Assembly (NCBI GenBank): GCA_947650365.1
Contig: OX393554.1
Coordinates: 38,218,093-38,282,092 of the forward strand
Length of the DNA stretch: 64,000 bases
Direction: 5' to 3'
DNA from: Chamaelirium japonicum
Taxonomy: Eukaryota; Streptophyta; Magnoliopsida; Liliales; Melanthiaceae
Under the pieces are notes generated by a model. That model had not been told where the DNA came from. It did not search any database and saw nothing but the letters and a program-made list of their open reading frames with translations. This document shows positions 11,871 to 24,842 of this stretch, piece after piece. Position numbers and translations under genes: made by a program. Numbering within the stretch: position 1 is the stretch's first letter; each line of letters begins with the position of its first letter.

Positions 11871-13690
11871 ACATTGTATGATTGGTCACATAGTAACTAT
11901 CATACCTCATTATGTGACTGTCGAGATTTCATGCTAAATGAGTGAACATTATTTTTAATTTTTCTAGAATATTTGAGTGTTCGCTCAAGAGTTGAGCATG
12001 AAGTTTGCTTGTTTAAACAAAAGCATATTGCAACTGAACACATGGATCTTCTATTGACTCAAGTTGTATCCCTGATGTGATCATTTTTTGTGCTTTTGAG
12101 AATTAGAAGCGAGATTAGTGGTCTCCAATTGTACTCTCGTATTTCGATCCTTTTTTTTTTCTTCTTTTTTGTCATATTGTTCTCCAATCTACCACCACTA
12201 GTCTCTGCGATGTCATCATTCACCTGACTTTCAGTGTCCCAGTCCATGAATTACTCCCACATTGTCCAGGTAGAAAAAAATTTCTTGGCTATTTAACACA
12301 TTACACATTTTAAAAGCTGTGAGCCTTTAAGCAAAGTGGGCAATAACTAAAGTGTGTTGTTAGAATGGTATATTTACCATTTTATTGAGGCTTTGTAACT
12401 TTGCAATCAACCAGTATCACTTTCCATACATGAGTGCACACATTCTTTCTTTTAGGGAATGGCTGTATGTATGCTTGAACATGGATCATAGCCACAGTCA
12501 CTAAAGTCGAGCTCGGTCTCTCACATGCTTCCCACGTGATTGATTAGACCCATGGTGCCTGGGCAGCCATTGCCCAAGTATCATGTCTTATTTCCCAGAC
12601 CATAAGTATTTTTGTGCAACTTGGTAACTCCTTTGGCCTACTTGAGTAGCGGTAACTCAAGTTCATATATCGGATTGATCCCGTTTGGCGCACGGGCTTC
12701 GAGCTCTTTTTTCATCTTAAACCTTGTAGTCGACTTATCAGCTTCAGGGCAAACTTCCTTCCAGTGTGATGTCATGGTCGTACTTTGAATCGGTTTTGCT
12801 AGGTTCTCGACCTCACCGATCTAATGAGATCTAGGCTTAGTACATTTTTCATCTATGCCCACATGTGACCCTGTCGTTGGCTATCACAAAATACCCACCA
12901 ACAAACCCGACACTACTCGTTTATTAAACGGGTTGGGTCAAGTAACATGTTAATTAGGCATGTTGGATATGGGTTCAACATCTTGATCTATTTATTAAAT
13001 GGATCGAGTTCGTATTAGATGTAGTACCCTTACACCTTGATCTCAACGCTACACGATTACTACCCATGACCCACCACCACCCCTGGCCTTGTGACACAAA
13101 CCAAATAATTCACACTTTCAGCCCGAATAAAAAATAATATTATACATCAAAAGTTACTAATAGCTTATTAGTCTTTTGAGAGAATGTTTAAAGTTTCACA
13201 ATGGGGATCGCACGAATGGAGAAACAACTAAGACCAACATATTTTTTCCTAACTCTTTTTCTTTCTCTCTCTTCTTTAGCATCTTAATTCTCTTATCGAA
13301 CACGTCCAATGTACATGCTTTTACCTATTTCTTACTATATAAAGGGCATTGAGGCTATAATACAAACCAAATAATACCCATTAAACTCCCTACCCTGTGT
13401 CAAAAATAACACTATATGAAAAGTAAAACTTTATAAATCTTTTAAGGATAATTTTTAATTTTGAGGTGTAAAAATAGAAAATCCTTCAAACGGGGGAGGT
13501 AGCCATGCTGTATAATCTCTTTCCAAAACCTCCCCTCCCAACCAAATCTTTCTCCCCCCTTCCGTATCCTCATCATCTATCCTCTCGCGTTCATAGCTTT
13601 CCCCTAGTATTAATAAAGTAAATACATGATATTTTATATTCGTTGTACATCTCTATTACATAAAGGGAATTGTGTTCAATGGCACAAACC
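11871..13690. other. Intergenic DNA, repeat remnants
   Basis: No gene is recognised. At about 12896-13030 the motif of alternating acgggttgggtc and tcaacatcttgat resembles the GGGT-rich hAT-like elements further right, but no ends are visible. The rest is AT-rich with nothing assignable. Confidence 0.3.
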
Positions 13691-13950
13691 AAAACGAATG
13701 GCTTAAAATAGTCACCCCAAACCACGGAATCATCGTGGTTTGGGGTTTAGCCATCGACACCTATCCCCACCCGTTTGATCAGCCGGCCCTTTTGATGGGA
13801 GCCCCCCCTGGAGTTCGCCCGGTGCCGTGTAGATCATGACAATCCGGAATCGTCCATGGAGACCAAAATAACAGGTGTCGATGGTCGGACCCCGAACCAC
13901 GGTGATACCTTAGTTCGGTGCAACTAAGTTAAGGGCTTTAAAACCAAAGT
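13690..13950 (+). mobile_element. MITE-like element with inverted ends, copy 1
   Basis: The element carries two inner inverted motifs (ccatcgacacct near 13752 and aggtgtcgatgg near 13873) and ends near ggcttaaaatagtc and aagggctttaaaa. A second copy in the opposite orientation lies at 44940-45180 and shares both ends, the cccaaaccacgg-type motif and the tgggagccccc core. Two copies at unrelated sites make it a dispersed element. Target-site duplications could not be fixed. Confidence 0.6.
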
Positions 13951-14430
13951 AGCGCTGTCATTCGCCCCTACCTTTAATTAAAAACAACATTATACATATA
14001 ATATATAAAAATATATTAATCATTATAAATATATTTTTAAAAGGAACATTATTATACAAAAGGCCCCCAAGGTCTATTTCCTAATACTCAATTTCTCCCT
14101 CTCACAAACATGAATAGAGCCTAAGATCTCTTTCCAATGCTCCAATTTTAACAAAATAAAAAATTTTCTAAATATTTTTATCATAAAAAATGTAAATAAA
14201 AATTTAAATATAATTTAATTAAAAAAATTAAATAAAAATAATTTACACTAATTCAGTCGAATCCATTCCCAAAAGTATCCTACCAAAAAAAAAAAAAAAA
14301 AAAAAATCCCAAAAGTCAAAATCAGGGACGGGGCCCACCCATCGGGCGACCCACAAGACAGGATTTGAACTAGGGCGGGCGTTGGGTGAATGGATCGGCA
14401 TAGCAGGAAAGGGCAAAAGAGTAAAAAAAG
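13951..14430. other. A+T-rich spacer with poly(A) run
   Basis: Very AT-rich sequence with a run of about 22 A at 14286-14306. No gene or repeat family is recognised. Confidence 0.4.
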
Positions 14431-14435
14431 GAAAA

Positions 14436-14562
14436 ATGCTATTTATCCCCCAGACGTCTATCCTGAATAAAGGTCAACCAGAATGACGTGTTAGCATTAT
14501 ACCCGTCCGTTGCACATCAAAGGGACGCTGTGATTGGATGCCACATCATTCGGGTTGCTAAA
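14436..14562. mobile_element. Decayed MITE remnant near a promoter
   Basis: It shares aaatgctatt at its start, accagaatgacgtg, cgtccgttgca and attggatgccaca with the MITE copies at 31073-31266 and 60398-60592, in the same relative order. It ends about 50 bases before the TATA box of the gene to its right. Identity is low, so this is tentative. Confidence 0.35.
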
Positions 14563-14613
14563 AGAAAAAAAAGGAGAAGAATCCGTGGAAGGCAAGTAAG
14601 TAATATCGGCGGA

Positions 14614-14623
14614 CTATATATAG
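14614..14623 (+). promoter_or_regulatory. TATA box of the RS-rich nuclear protein gene
   Basis: ctatatatag lies about 30 bases before the probable transcription start near 14650. It is followed by a GC-rich, GGCGAC-repeat leader and two telobox motifs (aaaccctag near 14741 and 14788). Confidence 0.55.
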
Positions 14624-14649
14624 CGCGATATCAGCCCTCAAGGCGGATG

Positions 14650-14780
14650 AGAGAGACAAAGGCGGCGTGCGAGGAGGAGAGAGGGGGTTGAAGCGGTGGA
14701 GGCGGCGACGGCGACGGCGACGGCGTGGAAGAGATGGAGAAACCCTAGCCCTCTTCATCGTTCGCCGGGGCCTGATTCAG
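14650..14780 (+). other. 5' untranslated exon with a minimal upstream ORF
   Basis: This is the inferred leader exon of the gene at 16957-20569. It contains a five-codon upstream ORF at 14734-14748 (ATG GAG AAA CCC TAG) whose end overlaps a telobox. The exon is taken to end before gtactg at 14781. The intron would run to the acceptor tcttgtag at 16826, about 2 kb, and further untranslated exons inside it cannot be excluded. Within the intron, 16425-16615 resembles a small dispersed repeat (repeated aaaagcacttttag). Confidence 0.45.
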
Positions 14781-16956
14781 GTACTGGAAACCCTAGCTCT
14801 TTGATCTCTCTCTGTTTTGATCTATCCCTGTCTTTTGGTTGTTTTCCGCGTCGGAATCTCTCGCCCCGCCTCGCTAACCATGGGATCGTGGGGGCTTTCG
14901 CCGTGCCGATCGCCACTGGTTTTCGTGTCTCGAGCTGGTGAAGGTGGCATCGGAGCAGGAGAAGCAGTGGAGGAGGAGCGGCGAGGTTTTGGATCTCCCA
15001 GAGGGCGGAGGATGATTTGGACTTTTGATTGACCTCCATAATCGGTGGAATAGAACCACCGATCCATGATTTATATGCTTTCCCTTTCTTAGATGGGGGC
15101 ATCTCCAAGAGGTTCTGTCCTGATTGGATGATGACATGCTGCTTCTTCTCGGACTGCCTCCCGTAGTGTCTAAGATATATTAGGGTTCCAGGGCTGTTGA
15201 CTTCTGAAAGAGGAGATCTTGTGGTTGTAGGACATATTAGGGTTTCAGGACTGATGATTTCCCGAGTCATCACTCATCACTCATTGAGGCCTGCAAGTGA
15301 ATCTCCAGGTCTATGTGCTGATCATGGTTCCAGATCCTTCTAGTATGAATGTATGATGCTACTGAGGCGCTGCGCGTATGGATACCGATGTTATGCTGAT
15401 GATGTGTCAAGAGGTTTTGCCTTTCTGAATAGTTCAGACCGTGGGTCGGATTGTTCTCGTTGCAGACTCTTGATCAGAATCATCGGATCTTGTCCCTGAT
15501 AGTGGATACTTGGTTATCTCGAGGAGGGTGACATTCTCGCTTCTTCTCAGACTGCTTTCTCTTCTGGAATGTATTAGGCTTCAGGGTGAATGACTCTGAA
15601 GGGCTGACACATCATTGAGATCTTATGGTTCTAGAATACAGTAGGTCTTTAGGGCTTCAGGGCAGATGGATTTCGAAGGAGGACACATCATTGAAGTCTG
15701 CAAGTGAATCTTTTGGTTGATGTTGTTTGGTTGGGAAATTTTCTGGCCACATGGGTCTAGGGCAGACTATCATGATGTTCAGCGAAGAACATTGTTTTGA
15801 TTTTAGTCCAAAAAAAAAAAAAGATCAGAAGTTGTGTGTTTGCCTGCATAGCGTCATTTTTACTATAAATCTATTTTGGACTCGACGAATAGCACTAGGT
15901 GCTTGTTTTGTTGAATGCAAATGACCATATGTGTGCTTTGGTAGAGAGATTTGCATTCACATTGACCATGAGAACCTGTGATTACTTTTGGATGTGCACG
16001 TGTCCAGTCTCCTGTGTCGATAAGAGGAGAATCCATGCTATCTATACCAATGATAGTCTGTGTGCATGCCTGCGAGGCTTGTTATAACTTATAAGATGAC
16101 CTTTTAAAGGCTTATGCTGGCAGTCTGTTATCAGATCCCTTAGCTTGCCATCCGATATTTTTTCCGGGCTTAAGAATGTTATTCATTTTGGAGGAATATA
16201 GAGGTCATAATGGGTCATAGGTGCTGATTTGTATAACCTGGTTTTTCTGCAGTAGATGATCTCTTGGTGTTTTGGATCCGGCAATATGATCGACGTTTTA
16301 CAACTTTGAGGTACCCGGGCAAGCAAGGAAATGAGGGATTTGAGTCAATGGTTGGTTCAACAATCTCTTCTGTTGTTGATATGAAGGGGAATGTATATAA
16401 CATATAAGATGTTTTTGCTAGGGTGTGCGGCCCAAAAGTGCTTTTAGGTTTTTGGACATGTTTGGTAACCGCTGAAAAGCACTTTTAGAAGGTCCAAAAG
16501 ATCTGATGGCTGAAGCACTAGATCCAAGCTTTTCCCTGAAGTTCTTTTGTTGAAGCTCTTTCCCAAATGCTACTGCACAACCAAAAAAGGCCCTTAGTTT
16601 GTTGTTTTGAACATCCATGCATCTCTCCCTACCAAGTCACAAGTTTTTGACACTACTTGATGGTTTTGGACCTTTTGGTAGTCTCTTGTTTCATTATTTG
16701 CCTCTCCCGCATAAGAGAGTTCTTATTCTACATTATCTACATTTATCTCTGGAGAACTTCTTACCTGAGATGATGTTTACTTCAGTGCTTGTTGTGTTCA
16801 TATGGATAACAAAGTGTGTCTTGTAGATTCGATTCTGTTCTTTCACTTGGAGGTCTTCCTCTATGCTCAAGCCTTCCTGAAGATTCAGAAAGCTCCGATT
16901 TATGCAAGATCTCTGGCAAACTACAAGTTGCTGAACGGGTGGCCTGTACAAGGAGC

Positions 16957-19900
16957 ATGGTGAGCAACGTGGGTCTGGGACTCTCCGGAGTTATTGATCC
17001 TTATTTGAACTGGAAATCAGCTTCAAAAGGTAGACAGAGGGCTACAAGGCAACGTAGGATTTCATTCGTTGGGGTCAAGATAAATAAGTCTATTGCCAAA
17101 AGCTCGAAAGAGAGGGAGGAGCCTGTTGATAAAGACCCAAAGAGGGTAGGAGATACGCTGGTCTCTGAAAATGAGAAGGTTTTACCCATCGGTTTGCTGT
17201 TTTGCATATGATGTAATGTGAAAATTGGTGTTTATGTGATTTTAATGGCTTTTATTTCTTTTTGCAGCTCGGTGTAAGTATTCTTGGACGGCGCTTCAGT
17301 GATAGTACCCTAGAATTTGTTCCCATCAAGAAAAGGAGAGTTTGTTTAGTTCCTCCTCTATCGCCTCCGCTTCAGTTGGCTTCTCACTTGAATGGTTTGG
17401 GAAACCAAACAAAATTGGGGCGAGAAACATTTATTGATGATGGAAGCACAAATATGAAGGAGATAAATGAAAAGCTATCTGATATTCCAGATTTCGCTGG
17501 TATAGAGCTCTTGGCCGCTGCTGCTTGTGACAATCTTCCGGCTGATGACATCGTGGATGTTGTGGATTCAGCGTCCAAAGGGCATCATTCTGAAGGAATT
17601 TCTAAGAGTGCTCAACCACATTTATTGTCTGAGGTAAAAGAAGAGCAGTTGCTCAGTAGCTGTGGAGATTTGGATATCAGAAATGATACTATTAGGTCCT
17701 TGGACAATGTTCAGAGCACAGTGAGTAGTGTAGAGTCCTCATCTCGGAGTCGCAAGTTTCACTGGGATCTTAACATTGTGCCGGATCTATGGGATTGTGA
17801 TAAAGCCACGAGAGCCAGTGTTATCGATGAAGATGACATTCTTGATGAGAAGTCAGTTAACACAGAACCATGTCAAGGTCATGCGGGGATTGGTGGTGCC
17901 AAGCGTGCAGGTGAGCTTATTGATGGCAGGGTTCACTTCAGCGATGTTTCAAAGGATGAAGAGACGAGGCTTTTGCATGGCCCTGAAAGGAGTTCTAGTT
18001 TGGTGAATACTTTGGAGAAGGAAAAAGATGATGCTTATCATGTATGCAGCAGGTCGATGGCGGAGATTGAAACCTCATCTTCTAATATGATTATCTGTGA
18101 GAATGCATGCATTGACCATACCACCCATGCTTCTGAATCATATCCCGGATTGGACCAAAGAAACGCAGTATTTGTCATAGAGGAAAGCACAGTATCTGCT
18201 GTTGATCTTGATGTCAAAACCCAGGGTGAGAATAATGGATCTTTACGTACTGATTCAGCAGAAGGTACAGTAGATCAGAATTCAACTTTTAGTCACCTTG
18301 TTGAAGAAGCCTCTGATGCGCTGCTTGAGAGAATCAGTGCTCGCCGGATTCTTGCACATACTGATGGGATATCTGGTGAAGTTGCACATATTGATGCCTT
18401 AGACAATAATACTGTTGATGATATTGATCATTCCAAGCTTGACTCGAGTTCTTGCTTGTCTGATTCTCATCCTTTCACCTGCCAAGGCTCATCAAATCAT
18501 GATGAGTTATCATCTGAAAATACCTCAGCAGGGACAATTCCTGGCTTGGCTGATGCACCTCCTCTAGATGCGACTTTGAGTTCTCATGAGACTTGCAAAA
18601 GCTATGCAGACAGTTATGTGAACAGCCCTTCTGCGGTTGCTTCACTGGATGACTCTGATCACGGTCACAATTTTTATGCATCTAAAGCTGATACTGATGA
18701 GCCAACTGGACTGGAAAGATTTGAATTTCTGACTGATGATGATTCCCAATATGAGGATGGAGAATTTAGAGGATCGGTTATAATTAGCTGGGGAAATGAT
18801 GAAGCAAAAGACGGGGAAACTGAAAGTGTTGGTTGCAGGTTAGATGACAGAGGTGTGGATGTTGCTGAAACTACTTCTTTACATTTTGACAATAAAGAAT
18901 GCAACAACATGAGGCTGTCGGAAGTTAGCAAGGTTCATCGTGATGGTACACAAGCAGGGAAGGATACACAGGATGCTGTGTCCCAATCCGTCCAGCAAGG
19001 CCCATTGATCAGGGACATATCGGATGCTCGATGTGGCAAGAGAATTGCTGGAAATCTTACCACAAATGGCTCGAGAAGGTATCTTAGAATCCTTGATGGG
19101 ATAAAAAAGGTTGAGAGGAATGCAAAGGGGGCTTTAGAGTCTGCTGATGGCACTGATAAAGTTGTTGTGGACACCGAGTTTTCGAAAGAAACTGATGGTA
19201 GCTGGGAATCAATTCAATTAGCAAGTTCGAGGTTGAACTCGTCAGGATGGGTTCCGTGGCCTGAAGGTTGTAGAATTTCTGGAGATGTAGTCATGGATTC
19301 CGATGTTAACCACCCTTTTAACAAGAATCGGTCTGTGGGATTGAAATCGAGAGAAGACTTGCCCTCACGAATCCAGAGGCTCAAGGCTTCGGATAAGTCC
19401 CATAGAAAGGATAAGTACCATGTAAACACATGCAGGTATTTCCTTAAGCCTTTGTATGTACCTTTTGGCTTTGCATGCTTATGATTTCTCATGAAATCAT
19501 GTATTGTTTTATGTCCAGATCTGATGACGGCGACGAGCCAAATTTCAAATTTGGAGGAGATGTTGACAAGTCCAGATCCTTTAGAGGAGATAGAGACCGA
19601 GTGGATCATTGGGTTGATTCTCGCAACCATTGGAATCAGAATTTTCGTGACTACGAAAATTTCACACGCCGTGGTTCGAAGAATGCTGTTGCAGCTGTTA
19701 CTGCGAAGCTGGAGAGCAATGGTTTTGTTATCGCACCTGATGGAACAATAATTAAAGCAGGTGGCGCTGTACTCACTGGTCGTGTGCTCACACGGCCTGT
19801 CCATGCTCCCTCGGAAAGAACCAGTCATCCTGTTCGGAGACGGAGATCACCCATTGAAAGGGACGGAGAATTTGGTATGCCACGAGGACTTGGAAATCTA

Positions 19901-20569
19901 CGAGAGAGGGCTCTTGATAGGCATATTAATGTTGGTCAGGGCAGGACTCGGAGATATGATCCTGGAGTGCTCACGGCGCGCCACAAGGAAAGATGCCTTG
20001 CGTCTGTGCCGTCCGATCGACCATTCCCCAGGAAGGATCGGAGCTTTTCTCCTCGTAGGCGACCTCTTCATCTGTCTCGGTCCCAAAGCAGATCTCCTTC
20101 AACATCCAGAACTCACTCCCCTATGTGGATGCCTCCCGGAGGAAGTAGTGATCATGGGATCAACAGAAGCCCTAAGATGCGCCGGCGTAGTAGGTCTTCT
20201 CATTTCAGGTCTGAGGGCATGCTGGAGAGAATGGGGTCGCGGTTGCGGGATAATGTGAGGTCCCCGAGCTTCAAACGCATGGTAGGTTTTGCCCCATCAG
20301 ACAGAAATCATACTTTCCATCCGCATGCTTCAAGACGAATTGATGAAAGGAAGGGATCGCCGAATCGATTTAGGGATTGCGAGTATAGGAGATCTTCAGT
20401 GAGGGAACAGCCTACGAGAGCTTTCTCACAGTACCGTAAGTTTACTCCAATGGATTCCCCGGAAAGATTGAAAGTAGATGAGTGCTATCGACCAATACTT
20501 TCTGAAAGGTTCCCTGGTTCCGTCGGTGCTGACAGGAGAGTTGGGCATAATAACAGAAGCCCTAAATGA
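16957..20569 (+). CDS. Plant-specific nuclear RS-rich protein with DLNxxP motif
   Basis: Predicted exons are 16957-17178, 17268-19435 and 19519-20569, giving 1146 residues. The ATG at 16957 is the first Met after the acceptor at 16826 and begins MVSNVGLGLSGVIDPYL. Junction 1 (AAG|gttt...tttgcag|CTC) is phase 0 with a weak donor. Junction 2 (TGCAG|gtattt...gtccag|ATC) is phase 2 and joins into Arg. Features: a likely nuclear localisation signal PIKKRR at 93-98; KFHWDLNIVPDLWD at about 236-249, containing an EAR-type DLNxxP; a long acidic Ser/Asp-rich middle; ESNGFVIAPDGTIIKAGG at 862-879; and an arginine/serine-rich tail (SRSQSRSPSTSRTHSP at about 983-998). I recognise the APDGTI block and RS tail from a family of uncharacterised plant proteins, many of which begin MPVSG. 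The nuclear role is inferred from composition; the biochemical function is unknown. Base composition and frame are intact, so the gene appears functional. Confidence 0.85.
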
Positions 20570-20870
20570 CTGCGGTATACTTTACAGACCTCATGTTCCT
20601 TGAGGGATACAAGATAAGACCCTCAACCTGATGATTTATTTTTTTTAATATTTCAGAGGGATGGGCACCCGAAATCATTGTTTATTTCTAGTTTTTGTAA
20701 ATACTTAGGCCTGAAAAATTTTCTTTTGGTTTTTACTGATTCTTTATCATTGTATTTTTGTTCTTTCCTTATCTGGGCCCATTTTGAGTGGATGTAGCCT
20801 CTCTATGAGGGCCGTTGATACAATGATCTAATGAATCTTTAGTTTCCAGTAGTTGAAGTTGTCCATTGTC
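20570..20870 (+). other. 3' untranslated region of the RS-rich protein gene
   Basis: T-rich sequence follows the stop codon, with AATGAA-like polyadenylation signals near 20829. The exact cleavage site cannot be fixed. Confidence 0.45.
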
Positions 20871-21859
20871 CAATTGACCTGAGGTGACATATATGTTCTC
20901 TGTGCGAGGCCCATGGTGACATGAATAATATTGAATCTTTGGAAATGGAATCCATTAGGAACTTGATCAGAGATTTGTGTAAACCATCGCTAATCTTCAG
21001 GAAACAATCATTTCATCGCTACTTGCAGAATGTCTCAAACTGGTTCTTTCATCGCTCTAAATTGCAAGGATAATGTGCTTTCTTTAACTGTACAATACTA
21101 AGGAGCAACTTTCCAACGGGCTGTTTGGATGTACGAACATCCGAGACAAGCGTTCTGACTGCCAGACATCCATTGTTCACGGGCTATCAGCTACTAAAGA
21201 ACTGGCTTAGTGATTTAGATGGGAATGGACTCCCCAATGTCATTCCTATATTGATAAGTTATGGATCTTCCTCGGTTATGATTCTGATGATCTCTCCTAT
21301 CTGCCACCTCCAGGTCTGGTTAACAATGTCTCACGCCAACTATGCTATCAGTGAGTATCCGGACACATTCTAAAAGCTTACCAGTGAGTAATTGTTTCTT
21401 TAGTTTTTGTGCTATGTTTTGAATGCTTAGTTGAAACCATAATGAGTGATATTATTAGTTCCTCTCATTACAGGAAATTCAATATTCGGAGTTGCTGATT
21501 CTGGAAAGAATTTCTACACGATCCATTAGTGAAGGTATTGCATGGTGACTTGGCTTCTGTTTTGTTTCATTATCTTCAAGTAATGCTCGAATTCGTGGGC
21601 CATTGGAATGTTTCAGTGGCCATTGGATTGCAGCCCTTTGAAAATTAATGTCATGACCGAAGTTTAATGTTGTTAATAGATCTGGCATCTGCTACTATTG
21701 TTAAAATGTGCAGGTTCTACATATTGCGAAAATTTTGGTCATGACCTAGTTTATTGCTTGAAATATATTGTTATCTTGAGAATAAAAAAATTGTATAATG
21801 CCTAAAGTTTGCATCAAATATACTTAAGCTGAATGCCTTATCTGGAACTATATTAATGA
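20871..21859. other. Intergenic DNA, no recognised gene
   Basis: No conserved coding or repeat signature is recognised. The segment starting gggctgtttggatgta at 21119 has the look of a transposon end, but no partner end was found. Confidence 0.3.
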
Positions 21860-22016
21860 ATTAGGGTTAGGGTTCACTACTTAGGGTATAGAATTAGAGT
21901 TAGGGTTAGGGTTCATTATTTAGGGTATATAAGTTATGGTTCACTATTTAGGGTATAGAAGTAGGGTTACGGTTAGAGTTCACTATTTAGGGTATAGAAT
22001 CGGGTTAGGGGTAGAG
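21860..22016 (+). repeat. Telomere-like minisatellite
   Basis: About four and a half degenerate units of 30-40 bases, each built from ttagggttagggttcacta followed by tttagggtatagaa. The unit mixes the plant telomere heptamer (TTTAGGG) with hexamer-like TTAGGG steps. It is too irregular and short for a real telomere tract. Confidence 0.7.
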
Positions 22017-23700
22017 TTTCATAACACGATAAAAAATCCGAAACTTTTTTGTCTTGTTGTGAAACTTCCAAAACTTTTTTGTCGTGTTGTGAAACCAATT
22101 TAACTAGACGGTTAATGGAAGCGCATATTAGTCATTTTACTGGTTACTGGACCTTTTTCAATTAAACTTTGAATCGTGGTCCGTGGGTCTCTGTTAATAG
22201 GAAAATTTTGGTCCTTGATGTAATTGGAAGTTCATTAAAAAGATGGATAGCAAAGTCTCCCAAAAAAGATTGCAAAGAATTAGTTCCTTATTTTAGTTAA
22301 TCAATTGGAAAATTCACTTGCAAACATATTTCATTCTTTCTATCTATTCCCATTGCATTGCCAAATCATTTACTTGCTGAAATTTGGTTTGCTGTCTTCC
22401 TACTTGACTGTTTTACATTGGCAAAAAAAAAAGACTTCTACCTCACCCATGTCTAGGCTCAATTTTATTTGAGAGTCTGGGTCGTAGTCAATTCCTAGAA
22501 GAAAATGCATTCACAAAATTCAGTAACTGATTTGAAGTTCCAATAGTTTATTAAATCTGATATAGGAATCTCCATAATGAAATCTCTCGCAGACTTAAAT
22601 CATAGGATAATTTGCATCAAATTGGCACTAGAGCTCTCGCATTCCTCAACATTCAATTGAAGAGTGGAACAATCATCACTATCGTGAGTCATGTATAAAA
22701 AAATAAGGGAAGGCCATGCCGGAGCTCTAAATGACAACGGAAGAACATAAGAGCGATTAGCTCGGAGTTGATTGATGTTTTGATGAACTAATGGCATGAC
22801 TGAAAAAGGGATGATCCCAAACTAGAGAGAAAGCAAGTGTACAACTGTGTGACGTACATTTTCGAGGGGACGTTTTAGATTTTCGCAGGATAGAGGTGGA
22901 GGTATTCACAGATTGTGTGACTAGTAAAAGTTTTTCCACTTGCTTGTGGTTGTTTGTAGGATGGTCTAGTTCATGACGGCAAACTCATGGGACTGTACAC
23001 ACATGGTGGAATTGTCAATTACTATATAGGAGATATATAGGCTCCTTGATGGAAAGGAAGGAGTTGTGAGCTGTTACCTGATAAATTTATTCGAATCGAC
23101 CCCAAATAACAAATATGCCTTTGATTTTCTAGAGAAATCTGATGACAATCGTAGAGAGTTTCTTTAGTTGTCTATGATGAGTGGGATGTGGTAGTATCAG
23201 ATGTTTTTAATTTAAAACATGATGCATGACATGTGTACGATTGGAGTTTGAGGGTGACTTAGACCCTAACAATATATGAATATTGAAAAAAAACCTTTTA
23301 GTCTGCATTGCAGAGTAAGAAGCTACAGAGGAGAGCAACCGTTCAATAACTGATGCATGCAGGTTGCTATTGACTTGTCATGCCCATAAACCGGTACTGG
23401 CATAATCGACTCCAAATGTGGGTTTGGATTGGAAGAGTAAGAGTGAAGATAGTGAGGAAATAGTTTTAAATAAACATCCTTTAAATCAAAGTTGATATAT
23501 GAAGCATTCTCATATTATCTAGCCGGTTAGTTTATGAAAATACTAATGTTATAATTAGCATCGAGATGAGAAACTGTTATTGTGAAACCAATATTGTTTT
23601 GAAAACAGTTTGACTGAACTACTAATACTTTGCTATTGCTACAACTCAGTTTGCCCGCTCAAAACTGCTTGTGAGACATCTAGAGATACCATAACCATCA
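22017..23700. other. Intergenic DNA with a small internal repeat
   Basis: A near-duplicate pair (cgaaacttttttgtcttgtt and aaaacttttttgtcgtgttg, 22042-22096) opens the interval. The remainder is AT-rich with no recognised protein, RNA or element. Confidence 0.35.
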
Positions 23701-23710
23701 AGCCATGTTC

Positions 23711-24055
23711 TATCTACTTGGGGTTGGCTTTATGAATCCTGGTTAGCCTTTGATTTCTATCTATGTCTATATCGGTTGTCAATGAAAGTTTTTTCTTGTC
23801 TTTTCTAATAACTTTCATCAATGTTATGCTAGGTTTTTTCCTCCTTGGACCTTCCATACTAATATGTGACCCTCTCCTCATCGGGACCGTCTCTGCTCTA
23901 AGTTGTACATACCCAAACCATCTTAATCCGTTCTCTATTATCTTGTCTTCAATTGATGCCCACTCCAACACTTTCTCTAATACACTCAACTCCTCACACT
24001 ATCCCTCTTAGCTATTTCACACATCTACCTCAACATCCTCATCTCTGCCACACAT
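23711..24055 (-). pseudogene. LINE (RTE-like) RT C-terminus
   Basis: Minus-strand translation gives a run of 91 open codons. It contains VGVAPIEDKM-like VLEWASIEDKIIENGL, then RWFGYVQLRAETVPMRR, then GPRRKKPSITLMKVIRKD, and ends RIHKANPK just before a stop. This is the characteristic C-terminal region of plant RTE-type LINE polyproteins. The frame upstream (24055-23990) continues in another register, indicating a frameshift. It is 5'-truncated: no RT catalytic motifs or endonuclease are present. The family matches the fragment at 1-105. Confidence 0.8.
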
Positions 24056-24796
24056 GTTATGAGAGACATTTAGAGATAGAGAGAAAAGAGTAAAGGGATC
24101 TCGGTCGAGTCGACTAGACTCAGTCGGATTTCAAGTCGAGTTATTCTGTCGAGTCGGTTCGAGTTTACTCGAGTCAAATTGAGTTTCGAGGTTTTTACAA
24201 TGGTGGAGGGAGCTAGACAAGGATCCCTCCTCGATATGAACATCAGAGCTTAACCAAAGTTACCAAATTACTATGGTGAACTACCACATAAAGTCCTATA
24301 CTAAATGATTAATTATTCATATGTACTACATTAACTTATCTTCATCAAAAAACATAATCTTTAATCATTTCAAGATTCTTCATCTGAACAGAAATTTGAA
24401 TCCAACTATCACTAATAGTCCTGATGCCAAAGATAGAAAGATTCTGAACAACCCTAACTAAGCCTACCACTGGTGACCTGAAAATATTGTTCCCAAAAGA
24501 GGTCACTACAAAATAACTGACCGAGCAAGAAAACTCCTCTATCGGGGTGGGGGGTTGAGTGTGTGCTAGGATATCTTAGAAAATAAAGATCTATAATAAC
24601 AGTAATAAATTGACCAATGATATAGAACAATTCGAAGCATTCTTAAGGACTACAATAAAGACATTATGAGACTAATTTAGCTCTCACATTAAACACAGTC
24701 TCTGAACTTATACATAAATTATCTACCCTTCTCATACTACGTTTCATGCAAGAAATCAATGTTGTGAAGGGAACCAGCACTATATTGACATGGGAT

Positions 24797-24842
<46 letters not shown>

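Noticed and set aside
21860..22016. True interstitial telomere array
   Set aside because: Units are irregular, 30-40 bases long and include non-telomeric words.
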